Source: Hyphomicrobiales bacterium (lineage in GTDB: Bacteria; Pseudomonadota; Alphaproteobacteria; Rhizobiales; Beijerinckiaceae). Taken from it: DNA of 32,407 nucleotides. The notes below the pieces were generated by a model. The model saw only the letters and a program-made list of their open reading frames with translations. It was not told the origin of the DNA and did no database searches. Every line of letters starts with the position of its first letter. Within the stretch, counting starts at the first letter, position 1. Location: NCBI GenBank assembly GCA_019246665.1, contig JAFAQA010000399.1, positions 1 through 32,407 of the forward strand, read 5' to 3'. Shown here one piece after another: positions 7,930-16,349 of the stretch. A program made the translations under genes and the position numbers.

Positions 7930-8796
7930 TCAGGCCCCTCGACTTTCACGGCCGAAGAGGCCCGAAGGCCGGACCACGAGCATGATGAGGACCAGGACGA
8001 ACAGGGCCAGCGCGCCTTTCGAGCCGCCGAGATAGACGGCGGAATAGGCCTCGACCATCCCGACGATGAAGGCTGCAGCTGTCGCACCACCGACGCTGCC
8101 CAGGCCTCCGAGGATGACGATCAGGAAGGACGTCGCAAGCGCGGGATCACCGAGATAAGGAGCCAGCGAGAGGACGGGCGTGACCAGCGCGCCGGTCAGC
8201 CCCGCAAGGCCCGTCGCGAGGGCGAAGGCGAGCGGAAACAGCAGCTTCGGACGGAGACCCTGGGCCGCCGCGACTTGGCGGTCCTCCGCCAGCGCACGCA
8301 GAGCTCGCCCGAGACCGCTGCGATAGACGAGCAGATAAACGAAGACGATCGCCGCGAGGCACACGCCCAGCACGATCAGGTTCTCTATCGGCATGTAGAG
8401 TCCGCCGCCCCGCAGGACGCCGCTGACGGGAAACTTGAAGTCCGGCGCCTGTGGCCCGAAGACGACCAGAATTCCGGTAGACATCATCAAATACAGGCCA
8501 AGCGTCAGCATCAGTGTGGTGAGCTGGTCATCGACGACCCGTTCCAGCACAAGCAGCTCGAAGAGGTAGCCAAGCGCTGCCGTGCCAAACGTCGCGGCGA
8601 GCACCGCCAGGGGATAGGAGATGCCGAGATAGTGACCCGCCGCATATGCGAGATAGCCGCCAAGAACGTAGAACCCCCCATGAGCGAAATTGATGACGCC
8701 CAGTATGCCGAAGATCAGGGTGAAGCCTAAGGCGAGCAGTGCGTACTGCGCACCGAGGCTAATGCCGATCAGGCCGGTGGCGATGAAGCCGTCCAC
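7930..8796 (-). CDS. livH: Branched-chain amino acid-type ABC transporter permease LivH
   Basis: A 288-residue inner-membrane permease of the LivH family. It starts with the family-typical ALLALGFTLIFGILGVINFAHG region and contains the ILGGLGSVGGA coupling loop. The start codon appears to be GTG at 8796, 10 bases after the livK stop, with no strong ribosome-binding site, which suggests coupling to livK. Normal length; no defect seen. Confidence 0.9.
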   Translation of the reverse strand: MDGFIATGLIGISLGAQYALLALGFTLIFGILGVINFAHGGFYVLGGYLAYAAGHYLGISYPLAVLAATFGTAALGYLFELLVLERVVDDQLTTLMLTLGLYLMMSTGILVVFGPQAPDFKFPVSGVLRGGGLYMPIENLIVLGVCLAAIVFVYLLVYRSGLGRALRALAEDRQVAAAQGLRPKLLFPLAFALATGLAGLTGALVTPVLSLAPYLGDPALATSFLIVILGGLGSVGGATAAAFIVGMVEAYSAVYLGGSKGALALFVLVLIMLVVRPSGLFGRESRGA

Positions 8797-8806
8797 AAGC
8801 CGCTCG

Positions 8807-9982
8807 TTACTTGCCCGTCGCCGCTTCGACGCGCAGCGTTGGCTGGAGTTGCCCCTTCACCACGAAACCGACGCCAAACGGGAAGGAGAGTTCCTGGTTG
8901 ATGCCGAAGAATTCCTGCCCGATCCAGCGCCCTTGACCGATGTTTGGATCTTCCACGGGCAGGGAGCGCAAGGCCTCCGCGACTTTCTTGGTGTCGTCCA
9001 CCGTGCCGGCCTTGGCGATAGCCTTGACAACCATGCGAGTTGCCGAGACCCATTGGAAGAACAGGTTGTTCTCGGGCCTGTCGGCGTGCATCAAGGTCTT
9101 GTAATCTTCGGCAATGCCTTGAACATTCTCGTCGATGAAGACCGGCTCGTACCAATAGAAATCCTTGAGGACCTCGTTGCCGCCAGCGACGCGGGCAATC
9201 TCTTCATAACCTGGACCACCCAGCCGACCGATGGGGCCCTCAAAGCCCGCTTGCCGGAGCTGCTTGACCATGATGCCGGCGTCCCCGGGAGGCGATGATG
9301 CTAGATCGACCGCGTCCGGTTTGGCGTTCATGATGCGGGTGATGATCGGCGCGAAGTTCGTCGTGCCGCGCTGATAATATTCCTCGGTCGCCGAGATGTT
9401 GTTCTTCTCATAGGCAACCCTATCGACACTGGCTATGTCCGTGCCGCCCTGGTCGTTGGGAGCGACGAGCAGGACGCTCTTCATCCCGAATTTCTCTTTG
9501 GCGAATTTGATGATTGGACCGGCCCATCCCGATGGCCCAGGACCCTGATGGAAAACGAGGGGCCATTGCTGCCCGATGGCGTCCTTGGCGTAGCTGTCAC
9601 TCATAACCAGCATGAAATTGCGCACCGCGATCGGCTTGATGCCGGTGAGCTCGGGCGATCCGATCGGGCCGAGGATGAACTTGATGCCTTGAGCCGCCAT
9701 GTTATTGGCGGCGGCCGCAGCGCCCTCGGCCGTGTATTTGCTGTCGATGCTCACGACCGTGACGCGGCAGGGCTGACCGTCAATCTTGATCGATTCGCCC
9801 TTGTTGGCCTCGGCGGCGACATACTCCGCCGCGCCACGCAGGGCGATGCCCCATTGGGCTGCCGGCCCTGAGAGCACGCCGACGACCCCGAGCTTGAGTT
9901 GGCAATCCGCCAAGGCCGGGTTCGCTGCGACAGCCGTGCCGGCGACCACGGACAAGATCATGGAAAGGCGAACCCTGCTCAT
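8807..9982 (-). CDS. livK: ABC transporter substrate-binding protein (LivK-like, Peripla_BP_6)
   Basis: A 391-residue periplasmic binding protein with a cleavable signal peptide (MSRVRLSMILSVVAGTAVAA..ALA, about 25 residues) followed by LKLGVVGVLSGPAAQWG, the usual start of type I (Peripla_BP_6) receptors. It captures the substrate for LivHMGF. The ATG at 9982 is preceded by GGGAGG at 5-6 bases. It is the first gene of the long minus-strand operon and shares a 147-base divergent promoter region with the acyl-CoA ligase gene. Family membership does not fix the ligand; the catabolic genes downstream point to an organic acid rather than leucine. Confidence 0.9.
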   Translation of the reverse strand: MSRVRLSMILSVVAGTAVAANPALADCQLKLGVVGVLSGPAAQWGIALRGAAEYVAAEANKGESIKIDGQPCRVTVVSIDSKYTAEGAAAAANNMAAQGIKFILGPIGSPELTGIKPIAVRNFMLVMSDSYAKDAIGQQWPLVFHQGPGPSGWAGPIIKFAKEKFGMKSVLLVAPNDQGGTDIASVDRVAYEKNNISATEEYYQRGTTNFAPIITRIMNAKPDAVDLASSPPGDAGIMVKQLRQAGFEGPIGRLGGPGYEEIARVAGGNEVLKDFYWYEPVFIDENVQGIAEDYKTLMHADRPENNLFFQWVSATRMVVKAIAKAGTVDDTKKVAEALRSLPVEDPNIGQGRWIGQEFFGINQELSFPFGVGFVVKGQLQPTLRVEAATGK

Positions 9983-10078
9983 ATTGACCTCCCTGATAGG
10001 ATTGTATTGCGGCCCACACGGCCGTTCGGCAGTGGCCGCCTTTCCGTGCTTGACCGCAACCTATGCGCGGGCTACATA

Positions 10079-10108
10079 ATCTGTCAATGAAACGTTTCAT
10101 AACATAAT
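10079..10108. promoter_or_regulatory. livKp: Divergent promoter/operator region between livK and acyl-CoA ligase
   Basis: A perfect 14-bp palindrome ATGAAACGTTTCAT occupies 10087-10100. On the minus strand a TTGACA -35 box (10082-10087) directly abuts it, followed after about 17-18 bases by a weak -10. On the plus strand CATAAT (10103-10108) could be the ligase -10, putting the palindrome between -35 and -10. One regulator, probably of LacI type by the shape of the site, could therefore act on both directions. The same core occurs at 4503-4512. Confidence 0.6.
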
Positions 10109-10129
10109 TGTGATGATTGAAATGGCATT

Positions 10130-11650
10130 ATGAGGCCGATTCACTGGGCATCCGAGCTGGCTGCGCTGGCCGTGCGCTACGCCGACCGGATTGCCGTCTG
10201 CGATATGCAGGGCGAGGCTTCCTACTCGACGGTCTTTGCCAAGGCTGCCACGGTTGGGAACGCTCTGATGGAAATGGGCATCCGCGCTGGAGACGCGGTC
10301 GCGACCGTATTCCGGAACAGCGCTGATGCAGTCTCCGCGAGCTACGGTGTGATGATGTCCGGAGCCGCGGAAATGGCTCTCAATCCGGCCCTCGGACCCT
10401 CTGATCTACAGCATTGCCTGAAATTGTCGCGAGCCCGCGTCATTCTCACCAGCACGGATCTTGCCGATGGCATGAGGGCAGCCGGCCTTACGCTCCTACG
10501 TGTAAGCGAGTTGAGAGGGAGCGCTTTCGATTCCACCATTTTTCCATCCGTCGATCCGTCCGCCCCCGCGAGGATCGTGTTCACGTCGGGGACCACGGGC
10601 CCCCCGAAGGGCGCGGTGCATACTCATGAGGGGCGCTGGACGGCGAATCTGCTTTTGCGCGCGAGTTTGCCCCACCAGCCGCGCTCCGGCAGCCGCATCC
10701 TCTTGATGACGCCCTTCGCGCACGGCTCTTCGCTGATGACGTTTGCGTATCATTCGTCCGGTGCCGCGGTGACGCTTCTCGACGGCGTCGATCCCCCGAC
10801 GGTCCTCGATCTGCTCGAAAGCCGGAAATGCGATGCGATGTTCGCCCCCCCGACCGTTCTAGCGAAGATCGCGGCCGCGGCAGAAGGGCGTCGGCTGTCC
10901 TCGCTTCGCACTATTTTTTGCGGCACGGCGGTGCTAACGCCGACGCTCTACAGCCAGGCGAAAGCGATATTTGGACCCGTCATTCGGGTTACCTATGGCA
11001 AGAGCGAAGTGTTCAACCCGATCACTGTCATGGAAGCCGAGGAAACAGACAGCTGGTACGCCGGGGAGGGTGACGACGCTTGCGTGGGCTGGCCCGCGGC
11101 CGGCGTAGAACTTGCGATCCATGGTGAAGACGGCACCCCCGTCCCGACCGGCAATATCGGCGAAATCCTCATCCGTGCTCGTCATCTCATGGCGGGATAT
11201 CTTACAAAGGATGGATATCGCCGCGTGATGCCTGAAGAATTCCACGCGACGGGCGATCTCGGCTATATCGATGCCCGAGGCCGTCTGCACCTCGTGGGCC
11301 GCGCGGATGACATGATCAAGTCCGGCGGCTACACGGTGGCGCCCGATGAGGTCGAGCGCGCTCTTGCCGCTGTCCTCCAACCATCGGAGGTCGCCGTTGT
11401 CGGCATCCCTTCCGAATATTGGGGCGAAGTCGTTCTTGCCGCGGTCGAGCGCCCAGCGCCCGGTTGGCAGGCTCGGGTGGAAGACATCGTCAAAGCCATG
11501 ACGATCTATAAGCGGCCGCGCCTCCTGGTCGCGTTCGACGAGCTTCCGCGCAACGGCACCGGGAAAATCCGGCGTGCGGCGATCCGGGCCGACATTCTGT
11601 CGCGCTACCGTGTGAGCGAGGGCTCTAAGCCGCAGCTTGTCGAACGTTGA
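10130..11650 (+). CDS. AMP-forming acyl-CoA synthetase/ligase
   Basis: A 506-residue ANL-superfamily enzyme that activates a carboxylic acid with ATP and CoA. The phosphate-binding A3 motif FTSGTTGPPK is at 151-160, the A7-type ATGDLGYIDARGRLHLVGRADDMIKSGG hinge region follows, and the C-terminal catalytic Lys is K479 in NGTGKIRR. The start at 10130 has no strong ribosome-binding site. It is transcribed away from livK and shares the palindromic operator with it, so it is likely part of the same regulon. With a CoA-transferase also present, the locus has two ways to activate an acid; they may serve different steps. Confidence 0.9.
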   Translation: MRPIHWASELAALAVRYADRIAVCDMQGEASYSTVFAKAATVGNALMEMGIRAGDAVATVFRNSADAVSASYGVMMSGAAEMALNPALGPSDLQHCLKLSRARVILTSTDLADGMRAAGLTLLRVSELRGSAFDSTIFPSVDPSAPARIVFTSGTTGPPKGAVHTHEGRWTANLLLRASLPHQPRSGSRILLMTPFAHGSSLMTFAYHSSGAAVTLLDGVDPPTVLDLLESRKCDAMFAPPTVLAKIAAAAEGRRLSSLRTIFCGTAVLTPTLYSQAKAIFGPVIRVTYGKSEVFNPITVMEAEETDSWYAGEGDDACVGWPAAGVELAIHGEDGTPVPTGNIGEILIRARHLMAGYLTKDGYRRVMPEEFHATGDLGYIDARGRLHLVGRADDMIKSGGYTVAPDEVERALAAVLQPSEVAVVGIPSEYWGEVVLAAVERPAPGWQARVEDIVKAMTIYKRPRLLVAFDELPRNGTGKIRRAAIRADILSRYRVSEGSKPQLVER

Positions 11651-11715
11651 TCAGCGCCAATCTCGCTCATCGGGCTTCCACTCGCCACAAGCACCGTCGC
11701 GAAAGTGTCGTACAT

Positions 11716-11739
11716 ATCCATTAATCTGGAAATATGGAT
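11716..11739. promoter_or_regulatory. Candidate ArsR operator and promoter of arsR1
   Basis: An inverted repeat ATCCAT-12 bases-ATGGAT covers 11716-11739; its right half contains the arsR1 start codon. TAATCT at 11722-11727 could be a -10 box, which would put transcription start at or next to the ATG. Autorepression by ArsR at such a site is the known pattern. No good -35 is visible. Confidence 0.45.
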
Positions 11740-12153
11740 TCGGACGATGCGATCTTGACACTCTCCGCATTGGGCCAAGGCACGCGGCTTAAGGCCTTCA
11801 GGCTGCTCGTTTCGGATGAACCCGATGGTATTCCTGCGGGCGAACTCGCGGGTCGGCTCGCAGTCCCGCAGAATACCCTATCCGCCCATTTAGGCGTGCT
11901 GATCCGGGCACAGCTCGTGATGCGACAACGCCATGGCCGGCTGATCGTTTACCGAGCAAATCTCGACCGCTTTCGAGAGGTCGCCTTGTTTCTTCTCAAG
12001 GACTGCTGCGGCGGACGCCCCCAGGTCTGTGCTCCGCTGCTCAGCAGCCTTGCGGACCTTACCGGAGGCAAGCCGCTTCTCATGCGCAAGAATCGATCGA
12101 GCTCGCATCATCGCTTCCGGAGCGATTTGCGACAAGGCAATCGTGCAATTTGA
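11734..12153 (+). CDS. arsR: ArsR-family arsenic-responsive repressor (first copy)
   Basis: A 139-residue winged-helix regulator of the ArsR/SmtB family. The N-terminal LSALGQGTRLKAFRLL and the recognition-helix region AVPQNTLSAHLGVLIRA are typical. A cysteine set C91, C92 and C99 (DCCGGRPQVC) lies after the wing and is the probable As(III)/Sb(III) site, as in alphaproteobacterial ArsR proteins linked to aqpS. The tail after residue 110 is basic and longer than usual. It heads a plus-strand arsenic operon, 10 bases before arsC, and probably represses it until arsenite binds. Confidence 0.88.
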   Translation: MDSDDAILTLSALGQGTRLKAFRLLVSDEPDGIPAGELAGRLAVPQNTLSAHLGVLIRAQLVMRQRHGRLIVYRANLDRFREVALFLLKDCCGGRPQVCAPLLSSLADLTGGKPLLMRKNRSSSHHRFRSDLRQGNRAI

Positions 12154-12162
12154 AGGCCGGCC

Positions 12163-12587
12163 ATGGACGTCATCATCTATCACAATCCGGCTTGCGGGAC
12201 CTCGCGCAATACGCTCGGCCTCATCCGCAACACGGGTGTCGAACCGCATATCATCGAATACTTGAAATGCCGCCGACACGGCTTCTGCTGAGCCAGTTGA
12301 TCAATCGGATGGGAAGCGCCGTCAGAGATATCATGCGTGAGAAGGGAACGCCCTTTCATGAGTTGGGTCTTTCCGACCCTTCGATCGCAGAAGACGAGCT
12401 CCTCGACTTCATGATGGCGCATCCGGTCCTGATCAATCGGCCAATCGTCGTCACGCCAAGGGGCGTGAAACTCTGCCGTCGATCCGAGTTGGTGATCGAC
12501 CTCCTTGCGCCGCAGCGTGACGCCTTCACCAAGGAAGACGGTGAGCGGATTATCGATGAACAGGGTCGCCGGGTCTCAATGGCATGA
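12163..12587 (+). pseudogene. arsC: Arsenate reductase ArsC (glutaredoxin-coupled type), frameshifted
   Basis: Two frames together make one complete ArsC of about 141 residues. The first, from ATG 12163 with GAAGG upstream, gives YHNPACGTSRNT with the catalytic C11 and runs to EYLK, then would stop at 12289-12291. The second frame resumes with PPTRLLLSQL at 12270 and continues through KGTPFHELGL and NRPIVVTPRGVKLC to the stop at 12585-12587. A single missing base near 12265-12270 explains the break. The downstream frame alone lacks the catalytic Cys. ArsC reduces arsenate to arsenite for exit through AqpS. It could be a true pseudogene or a sequencing error; the reading frame is otherwise well preserved, so decay would be recent. 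Confidence 0.85.
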
Positions 12588-13279
12588 ACTATTCCTTAAC
12601 AAGGCGCTTTGCGGCCGAGGGGCTCGGCACCGGTCTTCTCGTTGCGACGGTGGTGGGCTCCGGCATCATGGCTGAGACCCTCACCAAGGACGTCGCACTT
12701 GCGCTGCTCGGCAACACCTTGGCGACCGGGGCCATTCTTGTCGTGCTGATCACCATCCTTGGTCCGATTTCGGGGGCGCATTTCAACCCCGCGGTGTCGC
12801 TGGTTTTCGCGCTGAAACGCGAGCTCCGGGCGCGTGAGGCCTTGCTCTATGTCACGGCGCAAATCCTCGGGGGCCTTGTCGGGACGATCGCGGCTCATTT
12901 GATGTTCGCCCTCCCTATGCTCGACGCTTCGTTGAAAATTCGAACCGGTGGTGCCCAGTGGTTTGCCGAAGCCGTTGCGGCCTTCGGCCTCGTGGCGACA
13001 ATTCTCGCCGGCATTCGTTTTGATCGCGCGGCAGTGCCCTGGCTCGTTGGCCTCTATATCACCGCGGCATATTGGTTCACGTCGTCCACTTCTTTCGCCA
13101 ACCCCGCGGTGGCGATTGCGCGAAGCTTCACGAATAGTTTTTCCGGGATTCGCCCGTCGGACCTTCCAGGCTTCATCGTTGCCGAACTCCTCGGCTCACT
13201 CTGTGGGCTTGCGTTGATGAGTTGGCTGCTGCGTTCATCGGCCGAAGTCGCACCGCTTGCGGCCGAGGCGAAGCTCTGA
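12584..13279 (+). CDS. aqpS: Aquaporin-family arsenite channel AqpS
   Basis: A 231-residue MIP-family membrane channel with six predicted helices. The two half-helix motifs are both NPA: HFNPAVS (68-70) and FANPAVAIAR (173-175), with the selectivity-filter Arg at R180. Its start overlaps the arsC stop as ATGA. In Sinorhizobium meliloti, AqpS in an arsR-aqpS-arsC operon lets arsenite leave the cell down its gradient after ArsC reduces arsenate; that role is inferred here from context. No ArsB or Acr3 pump gene is visible in the window. Confidence 0.9.
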   Translation: MNYSLTRRFAAEGLGTGLLVATVVGSGIMAETLTKDVALALLGNTLATGAILVVLITILGPISGAHFNPAVSLVFALKRELRAREALLYVTAQILGGLVGTIAAHLMFALPMLDASLKIRTGGAQWFAEAVAAFGLVATILAGIRFDRAAVPWLVGLYITAAYWFTSSTSFANPAVAIARSFTNSFSGIRPSDLPGFIVAELLGSLCGLALMSWLLRSSAEVAPLAAEAKL

Positions 13280-13341
13280 CCGTCGCGATTGTCGAAAGGC
13301 TGAACAGAGCCGCGAAGGACGCTCAGGGATACTTCCAAAAT

Positions 13342-13384
13342 TTTCGAAATACCCATTGACTCCGGTTCAGGCCAGCCTTACCTT
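13342..13384 (+). promoter_or_regulatory. Candidate promoter and operator of arsR2
   Basis: The palindrome TTTCGAAA (13342-13349) lies just before TTGACT (-35, 13356-13361), a 17-base spacer and TACCTT (-10, 13379-13384). The arsR2 ATG at 13391 would then fall at the expected transcription start, so the message could be leaderless; there is no ribosome-binding site upstream of it. Confidence 0.4.
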
Positions 13385-13390
13385 ATTTCC

Positions 13391-13711
13391 ATGAAAGTCG
13401 AAAAAGCAGCGAAACAACTCGAGGCACTCGGGAATCCAACGCGCCTCCAAGTCTACCGCATGCTGGTGCGCGCGGGTAAGGACGGGCTAGCTGTCGGACG
13501 CCTCCAGGATCGGCTCGGCATTGCCGCCTCAACATTGTCGCATCACCTGCATCGGCTGATCCTCACCGGTCTCGTGAGGCAGGAACGCCAGGCAACCACG
13601 CTGATTTGCCGTGCGAACTATCCCGCGATGGATGCTTTGCTTGGATTTCTTGCTGACGAGTGCTGCGTAGATGCTACCCCAGCGGGGGCTCGCGCTGGCG
13701 AGGCTGCGTAG
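13391..13711 (+). CDS. arsR: ArsR-family repressor (second copy)
   Basis: A 106-residue ArsR/SmtB-family winged-helix protein. LEALGNPTRLQVYRML and GIAASTLSHHLHRLILTG form the dimer/DNA-recognition core. Candidate metalloid ligands are C91-C92 (DECC) and C73 in the wing. It differs from the first ArsR in the cysteine layout, so the two may sense different arsenic species or serve different promoters. It lies 111 bases after aqpS with its own promoter-like sequence and 53 bases before the ArsO-like gene, which carries a dyad upstream. Confidence 0.87.
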   Translation: MKVEKAAKQLEALGNPTRLQVYRMLVRAGKDGLAVGRLQDRLGIAASTLSHHLHRLILTGLVRQERQATTLICRANYPAMDALLGFLADECCVDATPAGARAGEAA

Positions 13712-13729
13712 CTTTTTTTGCGCTTAAAT

Positions 13730-13753
13730 TTCGATAATGCTGGAATAATCGAA
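13730..13753. promoter_or_regulatory. Candidate ArsR operator before the arsO-like gene
   Basis: Inverted repeat TTCGAT-12 bases-ATCGAA, the same 6-12-6 layout as the dyad over the arsR1 start. It abuts the strong ribosome-binding site GAAGGAGG (13751-13758). A T7 run at 13713-13719, just after the arsR2 stop, could weaken read-through from arsR2. Confidence 0.45.
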
Positions 13754-13764
13754 GGAGGTCGGAC

Positions 13765-15162
13765 ATGACGAAGCTCGATGATCTACCCGCAGCAGTGATC
13801 GGTGGAGGGCCCGTTGGCCTGGCGGCCGCCGCGCATCTCATGGCGCGCGGAATGCCGGTAAGGGTTTACGAGGCCGGCGAGAAGGTGGCGCCAAACCTCC
13901 TCGAGTGGGGGCATGTGCGATTTTTCTCTCCGTGGAAGTACAGTGTCGATCCGGCCGCGCGCTCGCTCTTGGCAAGGCATGGCAAAGAAGTGCCGGACGA
14001 TAACAGCCTTCCGACAGGCGCCGATCTCGTTTCCGAATATCTTGCACCGCTCGCTTCAACGCCAGAGATGGCGGCTGTCATCGAGACCGGTGCGCGCGTA
14101 CTTGCAGTTTCGCGCCAAGGCATGGACAAGGTCGTGAGCAAAGACCGCTCGACACGGCCTTTCGTCCTGCAGATCGCAAAAGCTGCGGGCACGAGCCGTG
14201 TGCTTGCACGGGCGGTGATCGACGCCTCGGGAACGTGGTCACAACCAAATCCACTTGCAGCCCATGGCTTGCCGGTCGAGGGCGAAATCGAGTTCGCGGA
14301 CCGCATCCACTATGGCATTCCCGACGTGCTTGGGCGTCATCGAGCCGTCTATGCGAGGCGCAAGACGTTGGTGGTCGGTGCCGGGCACTCGGCTGGCGGT
14401 GTGATACTCGATTTGGTGTCGCTCGCGGAGGCAGTTCCTGGTACGGCGGTGCTCTGGGCAACGCGCAGCACCAATCTCACACGTGTCTTCGGTGGCGGGC
14501 TGGAGGACCAGTTGCCCGCGCGCGGCGAGCTTGGGGCCAGCCTCAAGGAACTCGTCGAAAGCGGACGCGTCCCGCTCGTCGCCGGCATCGCCATCACGGC
14601 GGTGCGCGAAGATCGCGGCATTTTGGTTGATGGCGACACTGCGGAGGGTGCGCGTAGCCTCGGCCCGATCGACCGGGTTGTTGTCGCGACAGGACAGCGG
14701 CCAAACCTTGATTTGACACGCGAGCTACGGCTTGAGCTTGATCCGTGGCTGGAATGCCCTCGGGCACTTGGCCCGCTGATCGATCCGAATTTGCACTCCT
14801 GCGGCTCGGTGCCGCCACATGGGCACCGTGAACTCTCGCACCCGGAGCACGGCTTCTACACGGTCGGGATCAAGAGCTACGGCCGGGCGCCGACCTTTTT
14901 GCTACTCACGGGATATGAGCAGGTCCGATCGGTAGCCGCGGCCATCGCTGGAGACTTGGTCGCTGCCGACGAGGTGCGGCTCGCCTTGCCGGAAACCGGC
15001 GTCTGCTCGACTCGGCCGATCACTATCGGTGAGCTTGCGTCCGAGGATTGTTGCAGCGGTCCGGCACCGGCCAACAAGGACGCGTGTTGCATCGCCGAAA
15101 CGGAAGCTAAGACTGTTGGCGAGATTGGTTGCGGTTGCAGGGAGACGGCGTGGGCGTCGTGA
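13765..15162 (+). CDS. arsO: ArsO-like FAD/NAD(P)-binding flavoprotein with cysteine-rich tail
   Basis: A 465-residue two-dinucleotide-binding-domain flavoprotein. The FAD motif [15 protein letters not shown] is at 11-25, a second Rossmann motif [10 protein letters not shown] lies near 206, and ATGQRPN (about 310) is the conserved ATG segment. Such putative flavin monooxygenases recur in ars operons under the name ArsO; their reaction is not firmly established. The C-terminal 50 residues hold C414, C429-C430, C441-C442, C456 and C458, an arrangement that could bind trivalent arsenic. The start follows GAAGGAGG by 6 bases. It ends the arsenic operon and may oxidise or relay an arsenical. The symbol rests on domain layout and context. 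Confidence 0.75.
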   Translation: MTKLDDLPAAVIGGGPVGLAAAAHLMARGMPVRVYEAGEKVAPNLLEWGHVRFFSPWKYSVDPAARSLLARHGKEVPDDNSLPTGADLVSEYLAPLASTPEMAAVIETGARVLAVSRQGMDKVVSKDRSTRPFVLQIAKAAGTSRVLARAVIDASGTWSQPNPLAAHGLPVEGEIEFADRIHYGIPDVLGRHRAVYARRKTLVVGAGHSAGGVILDLVSLAEAVPGTAVLWATRSTNLTRVFGGGLEDQLPARGELGASLKELVESGRVPLVAGIAITAVREDRGILVDGDTAEGARSLGPIDRVVVATGQRPNLDLTRELRLELDPWLECPRALGPLIDPNLHSCGSVPPHGHRELSHPEHGFYTVGIKSYGRAPTFLLLTGYEQVRSVAAAIAGDLVAADEVRLALPETGVCSTRPITIGELASEDCCSGPAPANKDACCIAETEAKTVGEIGCGCRETAWAS

Positions 15163-15286
15163 AGATCCCCAGATGACGCAGAGGAAACAAAGGGATCGGC
15201 GGGTTGTCATTGCGGCACTCGGCGTAACCCAGATTTTCGCCTTTACGAGCCGTCGAATCGTTATCTCTTGTGCTACAGCTTCCCCC

Positions 15287-16318
15287 ATGAAGTTCCTCGA
15301 TGAAGCCAAGGTCTATATCCGCTCCGGTGACGGTGGTGCGGGATGCGTGTCGTTCCGCCGAGAAAAGTTCATCGAATTCGGCGGCCCCGACGGCGGAGAT
15401 GGCGGCAGGGGCGGCGATGTCGTCGTCACCTGTGTCGATGGCCTCAACACCTTGATCGACTACCGTTACCAGCAGCATTTCAAGGGCAAGACCGGCGGCC
15501 ATGGCATGGGCAAGAACCGCCATGGCGCGAATGGCGCGGATGCCGTCCTCAAGGTGCCGGCGGGCACGCAGGTTTTTGCCGAGGATGGCGACACGTTGAT
15601 TGCCGACCTCACCCGTGTCGGCGAGAGCGTGCGCATCGCCAAAGGCGGCAATGGGGGCTTCGGCAACGCCTACTTCAAATCCTCGACCAATCGGGCGCCG
15701 CGTCGCGCCAATCCCGGCCAGCCTGGCGAGGAGATGACCATCATCCTGCGCCTCAAGCTGATCGCCGATGCCGGCCTTGTCGGTCTGCCGAATGCGGGGA
15801 AATCGACCTTCCTTTCCGTGGTCACGGCCGCAAAGCCCAAGATTGCCGATTACCCCTTCACCACCTTGCATCCAGGCCTCGGCGTGGTGCGGATCGATGG
15901 ACGCGAATTCGTGCTCGCCGATATTCCCGGCCTGATCGAGGGCGCGCATGAGGGCCACGGCCTGGGCGACCGTTTCCTCGGCCATGTCGAGCGCTGCCGC
16001 GTGCTCCTCCACCTCGTCGATGCCACCTCTGAACATGCGGGAGAGGCCTACAACACGGTGCGCGCCGAGCTCGAGGCCTATGGCGGTGGCCTTTCGGAAA
16101 AGCCCGAGATCGTCGCGCTTTCGAAGGCCGATGCGCTCGACGAGACGACGCTCAAGCAACAATCAGCGCGGCTCAAGCGAGCCGCGAAACGGGCTCCCCT
16201 TATCCTTTCCTCGGCCACGGGGCGCGGCGTCCAGGATGCCTTGCGCGCGCTCGCCTCGCATGTCCCGGTCTCGCGCGCCGACGAAGCCGAGGAGACGGCG
16301 GCGCCGGCCCGCGCTTGA
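15287..16318 (+). CDS. obgE: GTPase Obg/CgtA
   Basis: A 343-residue ribosome-associated GTPase needed for 50S maturation and stress control. The glycine-rich Obg domain (1-159, with [10 protein letters not shown] near 36-45) precedes the G domain: G1 GLPNAGKS (167-174), G3 DIPG (212-215), G4 SKAD (279-282, instead of NKxD) and G5 SATGRG. I use the ATG at 15287, where the conserved [17 protein letters not shown] begins; the frame is open further upstream into the arsenic region but that part is not Obg. The ribosome-binding site is weak. The usual rplU-rpmA neighbours are absent upstream. Confidence 0.96.
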   Translation: MKFLDEAKVYIRSGDGGAGCVSFRREKFIEFGGPDGGDGGRGGDVVVTCVDGLNTLIDYRYQQHFKGKTGGHGMGKNRHGANGADAVLKVPAGTQVFAEDGDTLIADLTRVGESVRIAKGGNGGFGNAYFKSSTNRAPRRANPGQPGEEMTIILRLKLIADAGLVGLPNAGKSTFLSVVTAAKPKIADYPFTTLHPGLGVVRIDGREFVLADIPGLIEGAHEGHGLGDRFLGHVERCRVLLHLVDATSEHAGEAYNTVRAELEAYGGGLSEKPEIVALSKADALDETTLKQQSARLKRAAKRAPLILSSATGRGVQDALRALASHVPVSRADEAEETAAPARA

Positions 16319-16349
16319 CTCTCAGCCGGTCGAACGCCAATCGAGCGCC

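Noticed and set aside
12255-12291. Programmed -1 frameshifting in arsC
   Set aside because: No slippery heptamer of the X-XXY-YYZ kind and no clear downstream pseudoknot were seen at the switch point; deletion or sequencing error is simpler.
15107-16162. A 351-codon minus-strand open frame opposite obgE
   Set aside because: It is the complement of a strongly conserved essential GTPase gene and has no domain.
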